Positions 50,306-58,997 of a stretch of DNA of 64,000 bases are shown in pieces. Position 1 is the stretch's first letter, and every line of letters starts with the position of its first letter. The stretch is from Fen-1258 sp964449775 (GTDB lineage Bacteria; Bacteroidota; Ignavibacteria; Ignavibacteriales; Melioribacteraceae). The notes beneath the pieces are model-generated. The model saw only the letters and a program-made list of their open reading frames with translations, was not told the DNA's origin and made no database searches. Made by a program: the position numbers and the translations under genes. Where the stretch lies: assembly GCA_964449775.1 (NCBI GenBank), contig CAYVBQ010000003.1, positions 1 to 64,000 on the forward strand. The letters run 5' to 3'.

Positions 50306-51208
50306 ATGAATCCAACACCCAATCTTAAAACTTCGGAAGTTGCTGGAGGGTACACGCCATTTTCAGCAAAGCCGGCACTTATGTCTGCCCCTCTGTTTGA
50401 AACTATCCGAAAATATATTTATGAAAATTCCGGCATCTATTTTCAGGATAATAAAAAATATTTTCTTGAAAGCAGGCTGCAACGAAGAATGAATTTTCTG
50501 GGGTTAAAAAGATTTGAAGAATATTATGATATGATTAGACTTGGAACTGCAGGCGCCGGTGAAAAAAAATATTTCTTCGAAGCTATAACAATTAATGAAA
50601 CATTTTTCTTTAGAAATCAACCGCAATTAGATGTTCTCGCCTCTTCAATTTTGCCTGAAATTATTGCTTCAAAAACTGCGGCGGGACGAAATAAAGTAAG
50701 AATATGGAGTGCCGCAAGTTCATCCGGTGAAGAAGCGTATTCCATTGCCATGATATTCCAAGATCTCATTAAACCACGTTATCCCAATATGGAATTAGAG
50801 GTCTTCGGTACAGACATAAATAACACGGTTATCGAAACTGCGATTGGCGGAATTTACCGCGATTATGCTATACGAAATACTCCACCTTATTACTTAAAAA
50901 AATATTTTACGCCAAATAATGGAGCTTATGAGATATTGCCGGGAATAAAAAAGATGGCAAGTTTCAAACTGATGAATTTATATGACGACACTTTGATGAA
51001 GACTATCTTTAATTTCGACGTGATTTTTTGTGCTAACGTTCTTATCTATTTCGATCAAGCCTCCAAAACAAAAGTTATTTCTAATTTATACAATTCGTTG
51101 AATAAAGGTGGATATCTATTTATAGGCTATTCGGAAACACTACACGGAATATCAAAAGCATTTAAACTACTCAGTTACCCAAATACAGTTGGGTACAAGA
51201 AGGAGTAA
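50306..51208 (+). CDS. cheR: chemotaxis methyltransferase CheR
   Basis: A 300-aa S-adenosylmethionine methyltransferase that methylates receptor glutamates. The N-terminal helical domain has IYFQDNKKYFLESRLQRRM. The catalytic domain has EAITINETFFFRN, the SAM motif RIWSAASSSGEEAYSIAM, a GTDI turn and FDVIFCANVLIYFD. An extra N-terminal stretch of about 25 residues precedes the core. The gene overlaps neither neighbour but lies within 4 to 7 bases of each, as part of the che operon. Confidence 0.95.
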   Translation: MNPTPNLKTSEVAGGYTPFSAKPALMSAPLFETIRKYIYENSGIYFQDNKKYFLESRLQRRMNFLGLKRFEEYYDMIRLGTAGAGEKKYFFEAITINETFFFRNQPQLDVLASSILPEIIASKTAAGRNKVRIWSAASSSGEEAYSIAMIFQDLIKPRYPNMELEVFGTDINNTVIETAIGGIYRDYAIRNTPPYYLKKYFTPNNGAYEILPGIKKMASFKLMNLYDDTLMKTIFNFDVIFCANVLIYFDQASKTKVISNLYNSLNKGGYLFIGYSETLHGISKAFKLLSYPNTVGYKKE

Positions 51209-51214
51209 GTACTT

Positions 51215-51580
51215 ATGAAAAAAGTAATACTCGTTGCAGATGATTCGCCAACGATAAGAAAATTTGTTTCAGTTGCCTTATCCCTAAAAGGATTTGAGAT
51301 TGTGAGTTGTGCCGACGGGATGGAGGCAATAGAAATTCTTCCTCTCAAAAAAATTGATTTGGTAATTACAGATCTTAATATGCCAAACATTGATGGATAT
51401 GAACTTATAACTTCGATAAGGAGTAATAGCGAATACCATGAACTTCCGATTATTGTTCTTACGTCACTCGGAAACACAGAGGATATTCAACGAGGATTGG
51501 AATGCGGGGCAAACTCATATCTTGTAAAACCGTTTGATCCAAAACGTGTTGTTTACGAAGTTTCAAAATATCTAAACTAA
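51215..51580 (+). CDS. CheY-like response regulator
   Basis: A 121-aa receiver: ILVADDSPTIRKFVSVAL, phosphoacceptor aspartate in LVITDLNMPNIDGYEL, IIVLTSLG and YLVKPFDP. Its T-S after LT and the KPF motif are normal. It has no output domain and sits between cheR and the second cheY-like gene. One of the two probably binds the motor; the other may act as a phosphate sink or serve another target. Confidence 0.92.
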   Translation: MKKVILVADDSPTIRKFVSVALSLKGFEIVSCADGMEAIEILPLKKIDLVITDLNMPNIDGYELITSIRSNSEYHELPIIVLTSLGNTEDIQRGLECGANSYLVKPFDPKRVVYEVSKYLN

Positions 51581-51590
51581 AGGAAAAACT

Positions 51591-51971
51591 ATGGCACTTA
51601 AATTTTTAGTTGTTGATGATTCGGTAACAATGCGTAGAATTGTTGCTAACTCATTAAAGACTATTGGGCATGATCTTTATATTGAAGCGGGGAATGGAAG
51701 AGAAGCCTTAACCAAACTAATCGCCGATGATACAATCAATTTTGTAATTACAGATTGGAATATGCCGGATGTTTCCGGTCTCGAACTCGTCAAATCAATC
51801 CGCGCAAGTGATAAGTTTGGAAAAATCCCGATCCTAATGGTTACAACTCGTGGATTGAAAGAGGATATAATCGAAGCACTTGAAGCAAAAGTAAATAATT
51901 ATGTTGTTAAACCATTCACCCCGCAGATACTAAAAGAAAAGATTGAACAGATTATTAGTTCAGCGGTTTAG
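51591..51971 (+). CDS. cheY: chemotaxis response regulator CheY
   Basis: A 126-aa receiver with FLVVDDSVTMRRIV at the N-terminus, the aspartate in FVITDWNMPDVSGLEL and MVTTRG then YVVKPFTPQ. The V-T-D-W-N-M-P block is characteristic of motor-binding CheY proteins. It directly precedes the CheZ-like gene. GGAAAAACT lies before the start. Confidence 0.92.
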   Translation: MALKFLVVDDSVTMRRIVANSLKTIGHDLYIEAGNGREALTKLIADDTINFVITDWNMPDVSGLELVKSIRASDKFGKIPILMVTTRGLKEDIIEALEAKVNNYVVKPFTPQILKEKIEQIISSAV

Positions 51972-51982
51972 GGAGAGTTGTT

Positions 51983-52654
51983 ATGGATCAAATTACTAAT
52001 ATGGAAAATATATTTCAGAAGCTTGGTGATTTAAAAGCATTCTTCGTTTATGGACAGAAGTTAATACCAATTTTGCAAAAGATATTAGCTTTTATGGAGG
52101 ATACGGTTCCACTTCTAGAGAAGGTGAACCAATCGCTGCATGAAAGCACAAGCAAAATGCCGAAGGCAACACATCAAATTAACAGCATTACAAATGCAAC
52201 AGAAATTGCAACCACTGAAATTCTTGATATTGTTGACGGAATGACTCTCGATATTCAGAGTATGCAATCAAAGTTAGAATCGCTCAAGAGCAGAACCGGT
52301 GAGGATGAAGATGTTAAGTCCCTCCTGAAAATGGTTGAGAGTATTAGTGAAGGCATGATGAATATTACGATCTCACTTCAAGTACAAGATATCACTGCGC
52401 AGCAGTTATCATCTGTAAATCATCTGATTGATTCAATTCAGGAAAAACTTGCCGGTTTGATATTTGAAGTAAAGGATAAGGAAATTGGTGGAGTTGTGCA
52501 TGTTGATTACGAGTTCCCTAAAGACGGTTCATTTAATGCCGGTGCACGGTACGAGAAAAACACCGGTTCACAAAATTTAGCGGATTCACTAGTCTCAGAA
52601 AACTTAAATAATACATCCCAAGCAGAGATTGATAAACTTTTTGCAAAACAATGA
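51983..52654 (+). CDS. cheZ: CheZ-like CheY-P phosphatase with a FliM-like C-terminal peptide
   Basis: The 223-aa protein is a long helical protein with LQVQDITAQQLSSVNHLI (132-149). D136 and Q140 stand in the D-x-x-x-Q spacing of the CheZ active site (family FQDLTGQ). The C-terminus is SQAEIDKLFAKQ (212-223), which resembles the CheY-P binding peptides at the FliM N-terminus (SQAEIDALL) and the CheZ C-terminus. It lies between cheY and cheA and overlaps cheA by 4 bases. It is rather divergent elsewhere, so an annotation pipeline may miss it. Confidence 0.75.
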   Translation: MDQITNMENIFQKLGDLKAFFVYGQKLIPILQKILAFMEDTVPLLEKVNQSLHESTSKMPKATHQINSITNATEIATTEILDIVDGMTLDIQSMQSKLESLKSRTGEDEDVKSLLKMVESISEGMMNITISLQVQDITAQQLSSVNHLIDSIQEKLAGLIFEVKDKEIGGVVHVDYEFPKDGSFNAGARYEKNTGSQNLADSLVSENLNNTSQAEIDKLFAKQ

Positions 52655-54513
52655 ATGAAATAATACCAAATCCGACTCTCATCGATCCGGATATGAAAGA
52701 GATAGTTGAGAGCTTTCTAATTGAGACAAAGGAAATTTTAGAGAAGTTAGATTTCGACCTTCTTGAGCTTGAGAAAAAACCGGAAGATGCCGACCTGCTT
52801 AATCAAATATTCCGATCATTTCACACGATCAAAGGAACATCGGGGTTTCTTGGATTGGAAAAACTTCCACATGTTACACACAAGTGCGAAGATATTTTGA
52901 ACAAACTGCGAAAGGGTGAAGTAAAACTGAATTTAAGTTTGATGGATGGAATTATTCTTGGCTACGATACAATTAAAGAACTTCTTGTAAAGATTGAAAC
53001 TGTAAAAAACGAAGACGTAAATACGGATAGTACAAATTCAGTTCTGGAGCAGTTGATCCAGAGTATAGAAAATGGGAATGGTTCCACAGATACGATTTCG
53101 ACTAAAAAAGCATCTCCAAATACAGCGAACAAACGTAAAAACACGAAATCAACAAAATCGAAAAATTTAGAAAACGAGACAGAACTCAAGGAAGAATCTA
53201 AACAAATAGAAGAACCAAAGCGAAACAAAGAATCAAGTAATACAGAAGATTCAAAGCAAAGCGAGGAACCAAAACAGGAGATTGCAAAAAAATCTACGGT
53301 TACATCATCAATTAAAGAAAATTCAATTCGTGTAGATGTAGACCGGCTTGATGCTTTACTCGATATTGTCTCTGAACTTGTGCTCGGTAGAAATCGGCTT
53401 TCCCAGGTTAACTCAAAGTTTGGGGTAGAACACGAGGGAACAAAATATTCAAAAGACTTTGGCGAGGTTACAAAACAAATCGACTTGATGACTTCTGAAC
53501 TTCAACTTGTTGTAATGAAACTGCGCATGATCAAGATAGGAAAAATATTCAATCGGTACCCGCGCGTTGTCCGCGATCTTTGCAAAGATCTTGGAAAAGA
53601 AGTTGAGCTCATTATCAAAGGTGAAGATACCGAAGTTGACAAAAATCTTATTGAAGAGATCAACGATCCACTCGTTCATCTCATCCGTAATTCTGTTGAT
53701 CATGGTGTTGAAAAACCGGAAACACGAATTAGCGCCGGTAAAAATCCGAAAGGAACGGTCACGCTTTCTGCAGAACACTTAGGCAACAATATTATTATTA
53801 CAATTGAAGATGATGGAAAAGGAATTGATCCAAATGTTATTCGCGAAAAAGCAATCGAGAAAGGATTAATAACACGCGAACGCGTAAAAGAATTATCCAA
53901 ACAAGAGATAATGCAATTAATTTTTCTTCCCGGGTTTTCTACGGCAGCAAATGTGTCAAATGTTTCCGGTCGTGGTGTTGGGATGGATGTTGTAAAGACC
54001 AATGTTGCAAAGTTGCGAGGTATAATCAATATAGAATCTGAAACAGGAAAGGGAACAAAGATCATTCTCAAGCTTCCTCTAACACTTGCAATTATTTCAG
54101 GTATGATTGTTAAAGTTGATGGAGAATATTTAGTAATTCCACTTGGCTCTGTTATCGAGGTAATTCGTCTTAGCAAAGAACAGATATTTTCTGTTAAAGG
54201 TAAACAGGTTATCAAACTGCGGGATTCAATTCTTCCACTTGTTGAATTAGACCATCTTCTATCCGGAAAAATAAACGGAAGAAAGCGTGATGAACATGAG
54301 TGGCAATACGTTGTTGAAATTGGTATTGCAGAGAAACGATACGGAATAAAAGTTGATGAATTAATTGGTCAACAGGAGGTTGTAATTAAGTCGCTCGGTT
54401 CCTACCTTGGAAAGGTTGACGGCGTTGCAGGCTCCACAATTATGGGTGACGGGACGGTTGTAATGATTCTTGATGTTAGCGAATTGTTCAGTAGACTGGA
54501 AAGAAATTCTTGA
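52651..54513 (+). CDS. cheA: chemotaxis histidine kinase CheA
   Basis: A 620-aa kinase: Hpt domain with H58 in FRSFHTIKGTSGFLGL (1-125), a low-complexity charged linker rich in K, E, S and N (about 150-220) in place of a clear P2 CheY-binding domain, dimerisation domain P3 (about 230-300), HATPase (HLIRNSVDHGVE, EDDGKGID, VSGRGVGMDVV), and CheW-like P5 to the end. Kinase activity is controlled by the receptors through CheW. The start overlaps cheZ by 4 bases and its stop overlaps cheB (TTGA). Confidence 0.96.
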   Translation: MNEIIPNPTLIDPDMKEIVESFLIETKEILEKLDFDLLELEKKPEDADLLNQIFRSFHTIKGTSGFLGLEKLPHVTHKCEDILNKLRKGEVKLNLSLMDGIILGYDTIKELLVKIETVKNEDVNTDSTNSVLEQLIQSIENGNGSTDTISTKKASPNTANKRKNTKSTKSKNLENETELKEESKQIEEPKRNKESSNTEDSKQSEEPKQEIAKKSTVTSSIKENSIRVDVDRLDALLDIVSELVLGRNRLSQVNSKFGVEHEGTKYSKDFGEVTKQIDLMTSELQLVVMKLRMIKIGKIFNRYPRVVRDLCKDLGKEVELIIKGEDTEVDKNLIEEINDPLVHLIRNSVDHGVEKPETRISAGKNPKGTVTLSAEHLGNNIIITIEDDGKGIDPNVIREKAIEKGLITRERVKELSKQEIMQLIFLPGFSTAANVSNVSGRGVGMDVVKTNVAKLRGIINIESETGKGTKIILKLPLTLAIISGMIVKVDGEYLVIPLGSVIEVIRLSKEQIFSVKGKQVIKLRDSILPLVELDHLLSGKINGRKRDEHEWQYVVEIGIAEKRYGIKVDELIGQQEVVIKSLGSYLGKVDGVAGSTIMGDGTVVMILDVSELFSRLERNS

Positions 54514-55580
54514 AAGATAACATCACAGTTTTAATTATAGATGATTCCGCCTTCATGCGGAAATCTTTATCAATAATGCTTCAGAGTGATCCTGGAATTT
54601 CTGTAGTTGGAACTGCGCGAAACGGACAAGAGGGATTTGACCTTGCAAAAAGTCTTAGACCTGATATAATTACACTTGATGTTGAAATGCCTGTAATGGA
54701 TGGTCTTACAGCGCTCAAAAAAATAATGGCCGAATGCCCCACAACCGTGATAATGATAAGTTCAATTACAACAGAAGGCGCACAAGCAACAATTAAAGCA
54801 TTGGAACTTGGCGCTGTTGATTTTATACCGAAAGAGCTTTCCTATGTGAGCGTTAGCATATCGAACATCAGAGAAGATTTGATTTCTAAAATAAAAGAGT
54901 TTGTGCGCCAAAGGTCTTTGAAAGAAAGGCTAAGAAGAATTAGAAACTCTATGCCGTCTGCGCCTCCTCCTAAAAGATTAACAAGTGTAATAAAGGAAAT
55001 TCCCCGGCTTGGTTATAAAGCTGTGGCAATAGGAATTTCAACAGGAGGTCCATTCACACTTCAAAAAATTCTGCCAATGATTTCAGAAAAAATAAATGTT
55101 CCCATTTTTATCGTTCAACATATGCCTCCAAAGTTCACTAAATCGTTGGCGGAAAGATTGAACGGAATGTGCCCTCTCGAAGTAAAAGAAGCAGAAGATT
55201 CTGAACAAGTAAAATCAAATGTAATTTACATTGCACCCGGCGGTTTTCATATGACAGTTAGAAGAAATGGAATAAAAGGAATTGAAATTAATGTTGCTAC
55301 TGAACCTAGCACAACACTTCATCGCCCGGCAGTTGATGTGATGATGAATTCCGTTATTGATGTTTATGGCAAACATACTCTTGGTGTAATAATGACCGGC
55401 ATGGGCAAGGACGGATTTGAAGCAATTAAAAATTTGAAAGCTCTGGGTGGTTACTCGATTGCACAGGATGAAGAAAGCTGTGTTGTTTATGGAATGCCCA
55501 AAGCTATTGTTGATGCAGGTCTTGCTGATTTAGTCTTACCGGTAGAAAAAATCCCGGAAGTAATTAATAGAGTTATATAG
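54510..55580 (+). CDS. cheB: chemotaxis methylesterase CheB
   Basis: A 356-aa two-domain protein. The receiver (ILIIDDSAFMRK, D57 in ITLDVEMPVMDG) controls a C-terminal esterase with catalytic S177 (ISTGGP), H204 (IVQHMPP) and D301 (TGMGKDG). It removes methyl groups from receptors and opposes CheR. The start codon is TTG and overlaps the cheA stop, giving coupled translation. The linker (135-160) is basic. Confidence 0.96.
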   Translation: MKDNITVLIIDDSAFMRKSLSIMLQSDPGISVVGTARNGQEGFDLAKSLRPDIITLDVEMPVMDGLTALKKIMAECPTTVIMISSITTEGAQATIKALELGAVDFIPKELSYVSVSISNIREDLISKIKEFVRQRSLKERLRRIRNSMPSAPPPKRLTSVIKEIPRLGYKAVAIGISTGGPFTLQKILPMISEKINVPIFIVQHMPPKFTKSLAERLNGMCPLEVKEAEDSEQVKSNVIYIAPGGFHMTVRRNGIKGIEINVATEPSTTLHRPAVDVMMNSVIDVYGKHTLGVIMTGMGKDGFEAIKNLKALGGYSIAQDEESCVVYGMPKAIVDAGLADLVLPVEKIPEVINRVI

Positions 55581-55591
55581 GAGATTATATA

Positions 55592-55837
55592 ATGGACAAT
55601 CATTTTGAAGATGCTTTGTGCAAAGATATTTATACGAAAAATAAACAATGTACCGGCAACCTAATAAAAGCCGAAGATGTTGAAATCAAAGGAACAGCCA
55701 AAATTTCCGTTGAGGATGATGAAATTGACGGTGTCCGAGTCATACTTAAAAAAGACGCAAACGACTCAATCAAAGAGATCAAATTTGTATGCTCTTGCGG
55801 TCAAACCAAGTCCATCATTCTTGACTATTCTGAATAA
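55592..55837 (+). CDS. small conserved-looking protein of unknown function after cheB
   Basis: An 81-aa protein with four cysteines: one near residue 10 (ALCKD), one in KQCTG and two in FVCSCGQTKS. It has a beta-rich middle (VEIKGTAKISVEDDEIDGVR). AGGAG lies before the start, so translation is likely. It sits between cheB and flgB. I do not recognise the family. The paired C-x-C might bind metal, which is speculation. Confidence 0.6.
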   Translation: MDNHFEDALCKDIYTKNKQCTGNLIKAEDVEIKGTAKISVEDDEIDGVRVILKKDANDSIKEIKFVCSCGQTKSIILDYSE

Positions 55838-55914
55838 TAAATCGCATTAGTAGAATATTAGCCACTACCGAATTACTTCTTCAAAGCATTTCATTAATTT
55901 CAACACATTTAACC

Positions 55915-55930
55915 TGGCATTTGATTTGGG
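55915..55930 (+). promoter_or_regulatory. candidate sigma-54 promoter of the flagellar operon
   Basis: TGGCATTTGATTTGGG has TGGCA at -24 and TTG at -12 with sigma-54 spacing; the -12 ends GG in place of CA. It lies 29 bases before flgB, a common position for a transcription start and short leader. Confidence 0.45.
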
Positions 55931-55959
55931 TAGTTAAGAACTAAAACTCGAAGGCGAAA

Positions 55960-56355
55960 ATGTCAGCATCTGTTAAGCTACTTCATAATCTTCTTGACTA
56001 TTGTGCGGTAAAAAATAAAACTATCGCAAAAAATATTTCCAACATCGGAACAGAGAACTATAAAAGAGAAGATGTTGAGTTCAAGAACCTGCTTGACGAA
56101 AATGTTAATTCATTTCTAAAAACTTCCGAAGGAAAACATATAGCTCGTCTCCAGACAAATTCTACTCAAGATTCAAAATTTGATCATGTATATGATGAAA
56201 GCGACAATATGGAGTCGGGTATTAATAATGTAAATATCGATAGGGAGATGACCGAACTGGCAGAGAATACACTTCGTTTCAAGTTTGCATCAAGAAAGGT
56301 GGGCAATTATTACAAGAGCATTCAGAACGTAATTAAAGGAGGAGGTAAGTTTTGA
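55960..56355 (+). CDS. flgB: flagellar basal-body rod protein FlgB
   Basis: A 131-aa rod protein. ALKNISNIGTENYKR-type opening (KNISNIGTENYKREDVEF) and the C-terminal IDREMTELAENTLRFKFASR segment match FlgB, which forms the proximal rod. It begins the flagellar part of the cluster, and the stop overlaps the flgC start by 4 bases. Confidence 0.9.
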   Translation: MSASVKLLHNLLDYCAVKNKTIAKNISNIGTENYKREDVEFKNLLDENVNSFLKTSEGKHIARLQTNSTQDSKFDHVYDESDNMESGINNVNIDREMTELAENTLRFKFASRKVGNYYKSIQNVIKGGGKF

Positions 56356-56855
56356 AAATCTTGGGAAGCATGTTCGGTTTGAATTTTAGTTCTCGCGGTA
56401 TGAGCATTCAAAGAAAAAAAATGGATTTGATTTCTCAGAATATTGCAAATGCGGATACAGTGAGGACTGAAAACGGCGAACCATACAAAAGAAAATATCT
56501 AAAAGTTGAATCCGATCAAAATGAGTTTGCCAAAAATTTATCAAGTGAAGGACAAATTCTTAAACTCAACACATCAGGTGAAAATCATTTTGCAATTCCA
56601 AGTAGTCCGCAAGACTTCTCGATCTCTTCTGATATGGGAAAAGCAAAGTTGGATGAAATAACCGATCAGAAGCAGGGAGATCTTGTCTATCTGCCCGACC
56701 ACCCGGATGCAAATGAAAAGGGTTACGTTGAAATGTCAAACGTTAACGTGATCACCGAGATGGTTGACATGATTGCTGCTACACGGAGTTACGAGGCAAA
56801 TCTTCAAGCGCTCAACTCTGCTAAACAAATGGCTAAAGATTCTTTGGAGATGTAA
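56352..56855 (+). CDS. flgC: flagellar basal-body rod protein FlgC
   Basis: A 167-aa rod protein with LDLISQNIANADT-like opening (KMDLISQNIANADTVRT), GEPYKRK, YVEMSNVNVITEMVDMIAATRSYEANLQALNSAK at the end. It uses a TTG start (56352) overlapping the flgB stop, with a strong AAGGAGGAGG site 6 to 15 bases before. Confidence 0.93.
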   Translation: MKILGSMFGLNFSSRGMSIQRKKMDLISQNIANADTVRTENGEPYKRKYLKVESDQNEFAKNLSSEGQILKLNTSGENHFAIPSSPQDFSISSDMGKAKLDEITDQKQGDLVYLPDHPDANEKGYVEMSNVNVITEMVDMIAATRSYEANLQALNSAKQMAKDSLEM

Positions 56856-57095
56856 ATGAGAGTTTCAACAAACAGTATTGGTAATTATCAACCAACTTAC
56901 ATGAAAGCTGAAGCGGTAAACAGACATGACGCCGCACAAAAAGTTAACAATGAAAATATCTCTACCGCAGAAAAAAAATTTTTTGCAGAACTCTATCCCG
57001 GTCGCAAGGAAGAGATAATGGGTTATCAACTATATGACTCGAAAGGAAAAGTTTCAGGTGTGCATGTAGGTTCACTTTTCGATAGGAGAGGATAA
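56856..57095 (+). CDS. small unknown protein between flgC and fliE
   Basis: A 79-aa protein starting MRVSTNSIGNYQPTYMK and containing EKKFFAELYPGRKEEIMGYQLYD, then a final GVHVGSLFDRRG. The start follows the flgC stop directly and the stop is one base before fliE, so it is translated with them. I do not recognise it. Position suggests a small rod or export accessory. Confidence 0.6.
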   Translation: MRVSTNSIGNYQPTYMKAEAVNRHDAAQKVNNENISTAEKKFFAELYPGRKEEIMGYQLYDSKGKVSGVHVGSLFDRRG

Positions 57096-57096
57096 A

Positions 57097-57387
57097 ATGA
57101 AAATTGAAGGATTAGGAAATTTAATACCGGACTCAATCCAGCCGCAGAAAACAAAGCAGATGGGTGGAGAAAATTTTGGCAGTACACTCACCGATCTGAT
57201 CAAAGATGTACATCAAAATCAAATTGAGTCGCATGATATGGTCGAGAAATTTGTCTCCGGAGAAGGTGTTCAATTGCACGAAGTAATGATAGCCGGCGAG
57301 AAAGCAAAAACAAGTCTCGAACTTTTAATGGAAATCAGAAACAAAACTGTTGACATGTTTAAAGAATTAACTAGAATGCCTGTTTAA
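57097..57387 (+). CDS. fliE: flagellar hook-basal body protein FliE
   Basis: A 96-aa protein with FGSTLTDLIKDVHQNQIESHD and VQLHEVMIAGEKAKTSLELLMEIRNKTVDMFKELTRMPV, the conserved C-terminal half of FliE. It connects the MS ring to the rod. GAGAGGA precedes the start. Confidence 0.95.
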   Translation: MKIEGLGNLIPDSIQPQKTKQMGGENFGSTLTDLIKDVHQNQIESHDMVEKFVSGEGVQLHEVMIAGEKAKTSLELLMEIRNKTVDMFKELTRMPV

Positions 57388-57389
57388 CT

Positions 57390-58997
57390 ATGAATGCAAA
57401 TCCATTACAAACTCTTCTAGGTATTCTTAACAAATTGCACCCAAAGCAAAAATTTATGCTTGGCGGTGGAGTAATTGCAACTTTGGCTATGCTCTCTGTT
57501 CTTCTTTTCTTCTTTAATGAACCAAATTATACTTCGATATATTCCGGACTATCACAGGAAGATGCTTCAAAAGTTGTTGAATACTTAGCTAATCAAAAAG
57601 TACTTTATAAAATTGACGATAACGGTCAAACTATTAAAGTGCCTTATGAAAAAGTTTATGAATTGCGTCTGGCGCTTGCAGGAAAAGGAATTCCAAGTTC
57701 TGGTGTAATTGGTTACGAAATATTCGATAAAACAACGATGGGAATGAGCGAGTTTATGCAGAAGCTAAATTACAAACGCGCCCTCGAAGGTGAACTTGCA
57801 AGAACTATTCAACAACAGGAAGGAGTAGTTGGTGCAAGGGTTCATATAGTTATACCTCAAAAAACAATCTTTAAGGAAGAAGAAAAATTTCCGTCTGTTT
57901 CAGTTGTTCTTAAGCTCAAAAGCAATTTAGCCCCATCCAAAGAAAATATTCAGTCAATAGTGAATCTGTTAGTAGGAAGCGTTGAAGGATTACAGCAGTC
58001 AAAAGTTTCGATTATTGATACCAGGGGAAGAGTACTCAATACCGATGGCGAAGAAGGACCTCTTGCGTTTGCTTCATCCAAGCAGTATGAAATAAAAAAA
58101 TCAGTTGAAAATTATTTGGTGCTGAAAGCTCAATCTATATTGGATAACGTTCTAGGTTATGGCAATTCAATGGTACAAGTAAATGCCGATCTGAACTTTG
58201 ATCAAGTTGAAAAAACAATGGAAAATTTCGATCCTGAATCGCAAGTCGCAATCAGTGAGCAGACAATCAAGACAAATAATCAAGGCAAGGTTAAAAATGA
58301 TTCAACCGCCCAATCAAATGAAAATACACTTACTAATTATGAAATAAGTAAGACAATTGAAAAAGTTGTTTCGGGCAGCGGGAACATAAAACGTTTAAGT
58401 GTTGCTGCTGTCATCAATGATATTCCTAAAGAAGTGAAAAATGGGGACAAAACCGAAATAGTGTTTGAACCCCGCACGCAAGAACAGATTAAAAAATTGG
58501 AAGAGATAATTAAAAATGCTGTGGGTCTTGATCTTGAAAGGAATGATCAGTTCTCGATTACAAATATACCTTTTGAAATAAAACAAATTGAAACCATACC
58601 GGAAGACCCGGGCTCAACTGCATTGCCCGACGCAGATCAGTGGATAAACCTTACATTCATAATTGTAGCAATAGTCTCCTCAATTTTTGTTCTTAAAAGT
58701 CTGATGAAACGTTTGAAGAACGAAAGAATTGTCATCGGTACAATTAATCCTGATCAATTTGCAATGAGCGGACATGCGATCTCTGCGCAGGCGCTACCCC
58801 AGCAACAAACCCAAGTAAATCAACTAATGGCAAAAAAGAAAAGAGGATTATTGCCGATGGGAGATATAGAAGATGATATCTCTGATGAAGCGATGATGAA
58901 AAAAAATCAACAGGAAAGAATTGTTAACTATGTTTCAAAAAATCCAATGGATGCAGCAAAATTAATTAACGCATGGATGCATGAAGATGAGATCTAA
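57390..58997 (+). CDS. fliF: flagellar MS-ring protein FliF
   Basis: A 535-aa membrane ring protein. Spans at about 24-44 and 415-434 flank the periplasmic ring domains. Motifs include YTSIYSGLSQEDASKVVEYL, LALAGKGIPSSGVIGYEIFD, NYKRALEGELARTI and ARVHIVIPQ. The C-terminal cytoplasmic tail (about 480-535) would hold FliG. It overlaps fliG by 17 bases. Confidence 0.96.
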   Translation: MNANPLQTLLGILNKLHPKQKFMLGGGVIATLAMLSVLLFFFNEPNYTSIYSGLSQEDASKVVEYLANQKVLYKIDDNGQTIKVPYEKVYELRLALAGKGIPSSGVIGYEIFDKTTMGMSEFMQKLNYKRALEGELARTIQQQEGVVGARVHIVIPQKTIFKEEEKFPSVSVVLKLKSNLAPSKENIQSIVNLLVGSVEGLQQSKVSIIDTRGRVLNTDGEEGPLAFASSKQYEIKKSVENYLVLKAQSILDNVLGYGNSMVQVNADLNFDQVEKTMENFDPESQVAISEQTIKTNNQGKVKNDSTAQSNENTLTNYEISKTIEKVVSGSGNIKRLSVAAVINDIPKEVKNGDKTEIVFEPRTQEQIKKLEEIIKNAVGLDLERNDQFSITNIPFEIKQIETIPEDPGSTALPDADQWINLTFIIVAIVSSIFVLKSLMKRLKNERIVIGTINPDQFAMSGHAISAQALPQQQTQVNQLMAKKKRGLLPMGDIEDDISDEAMMKKNQQERIVNYVSKNPMDAAKLINAWMHEDEI

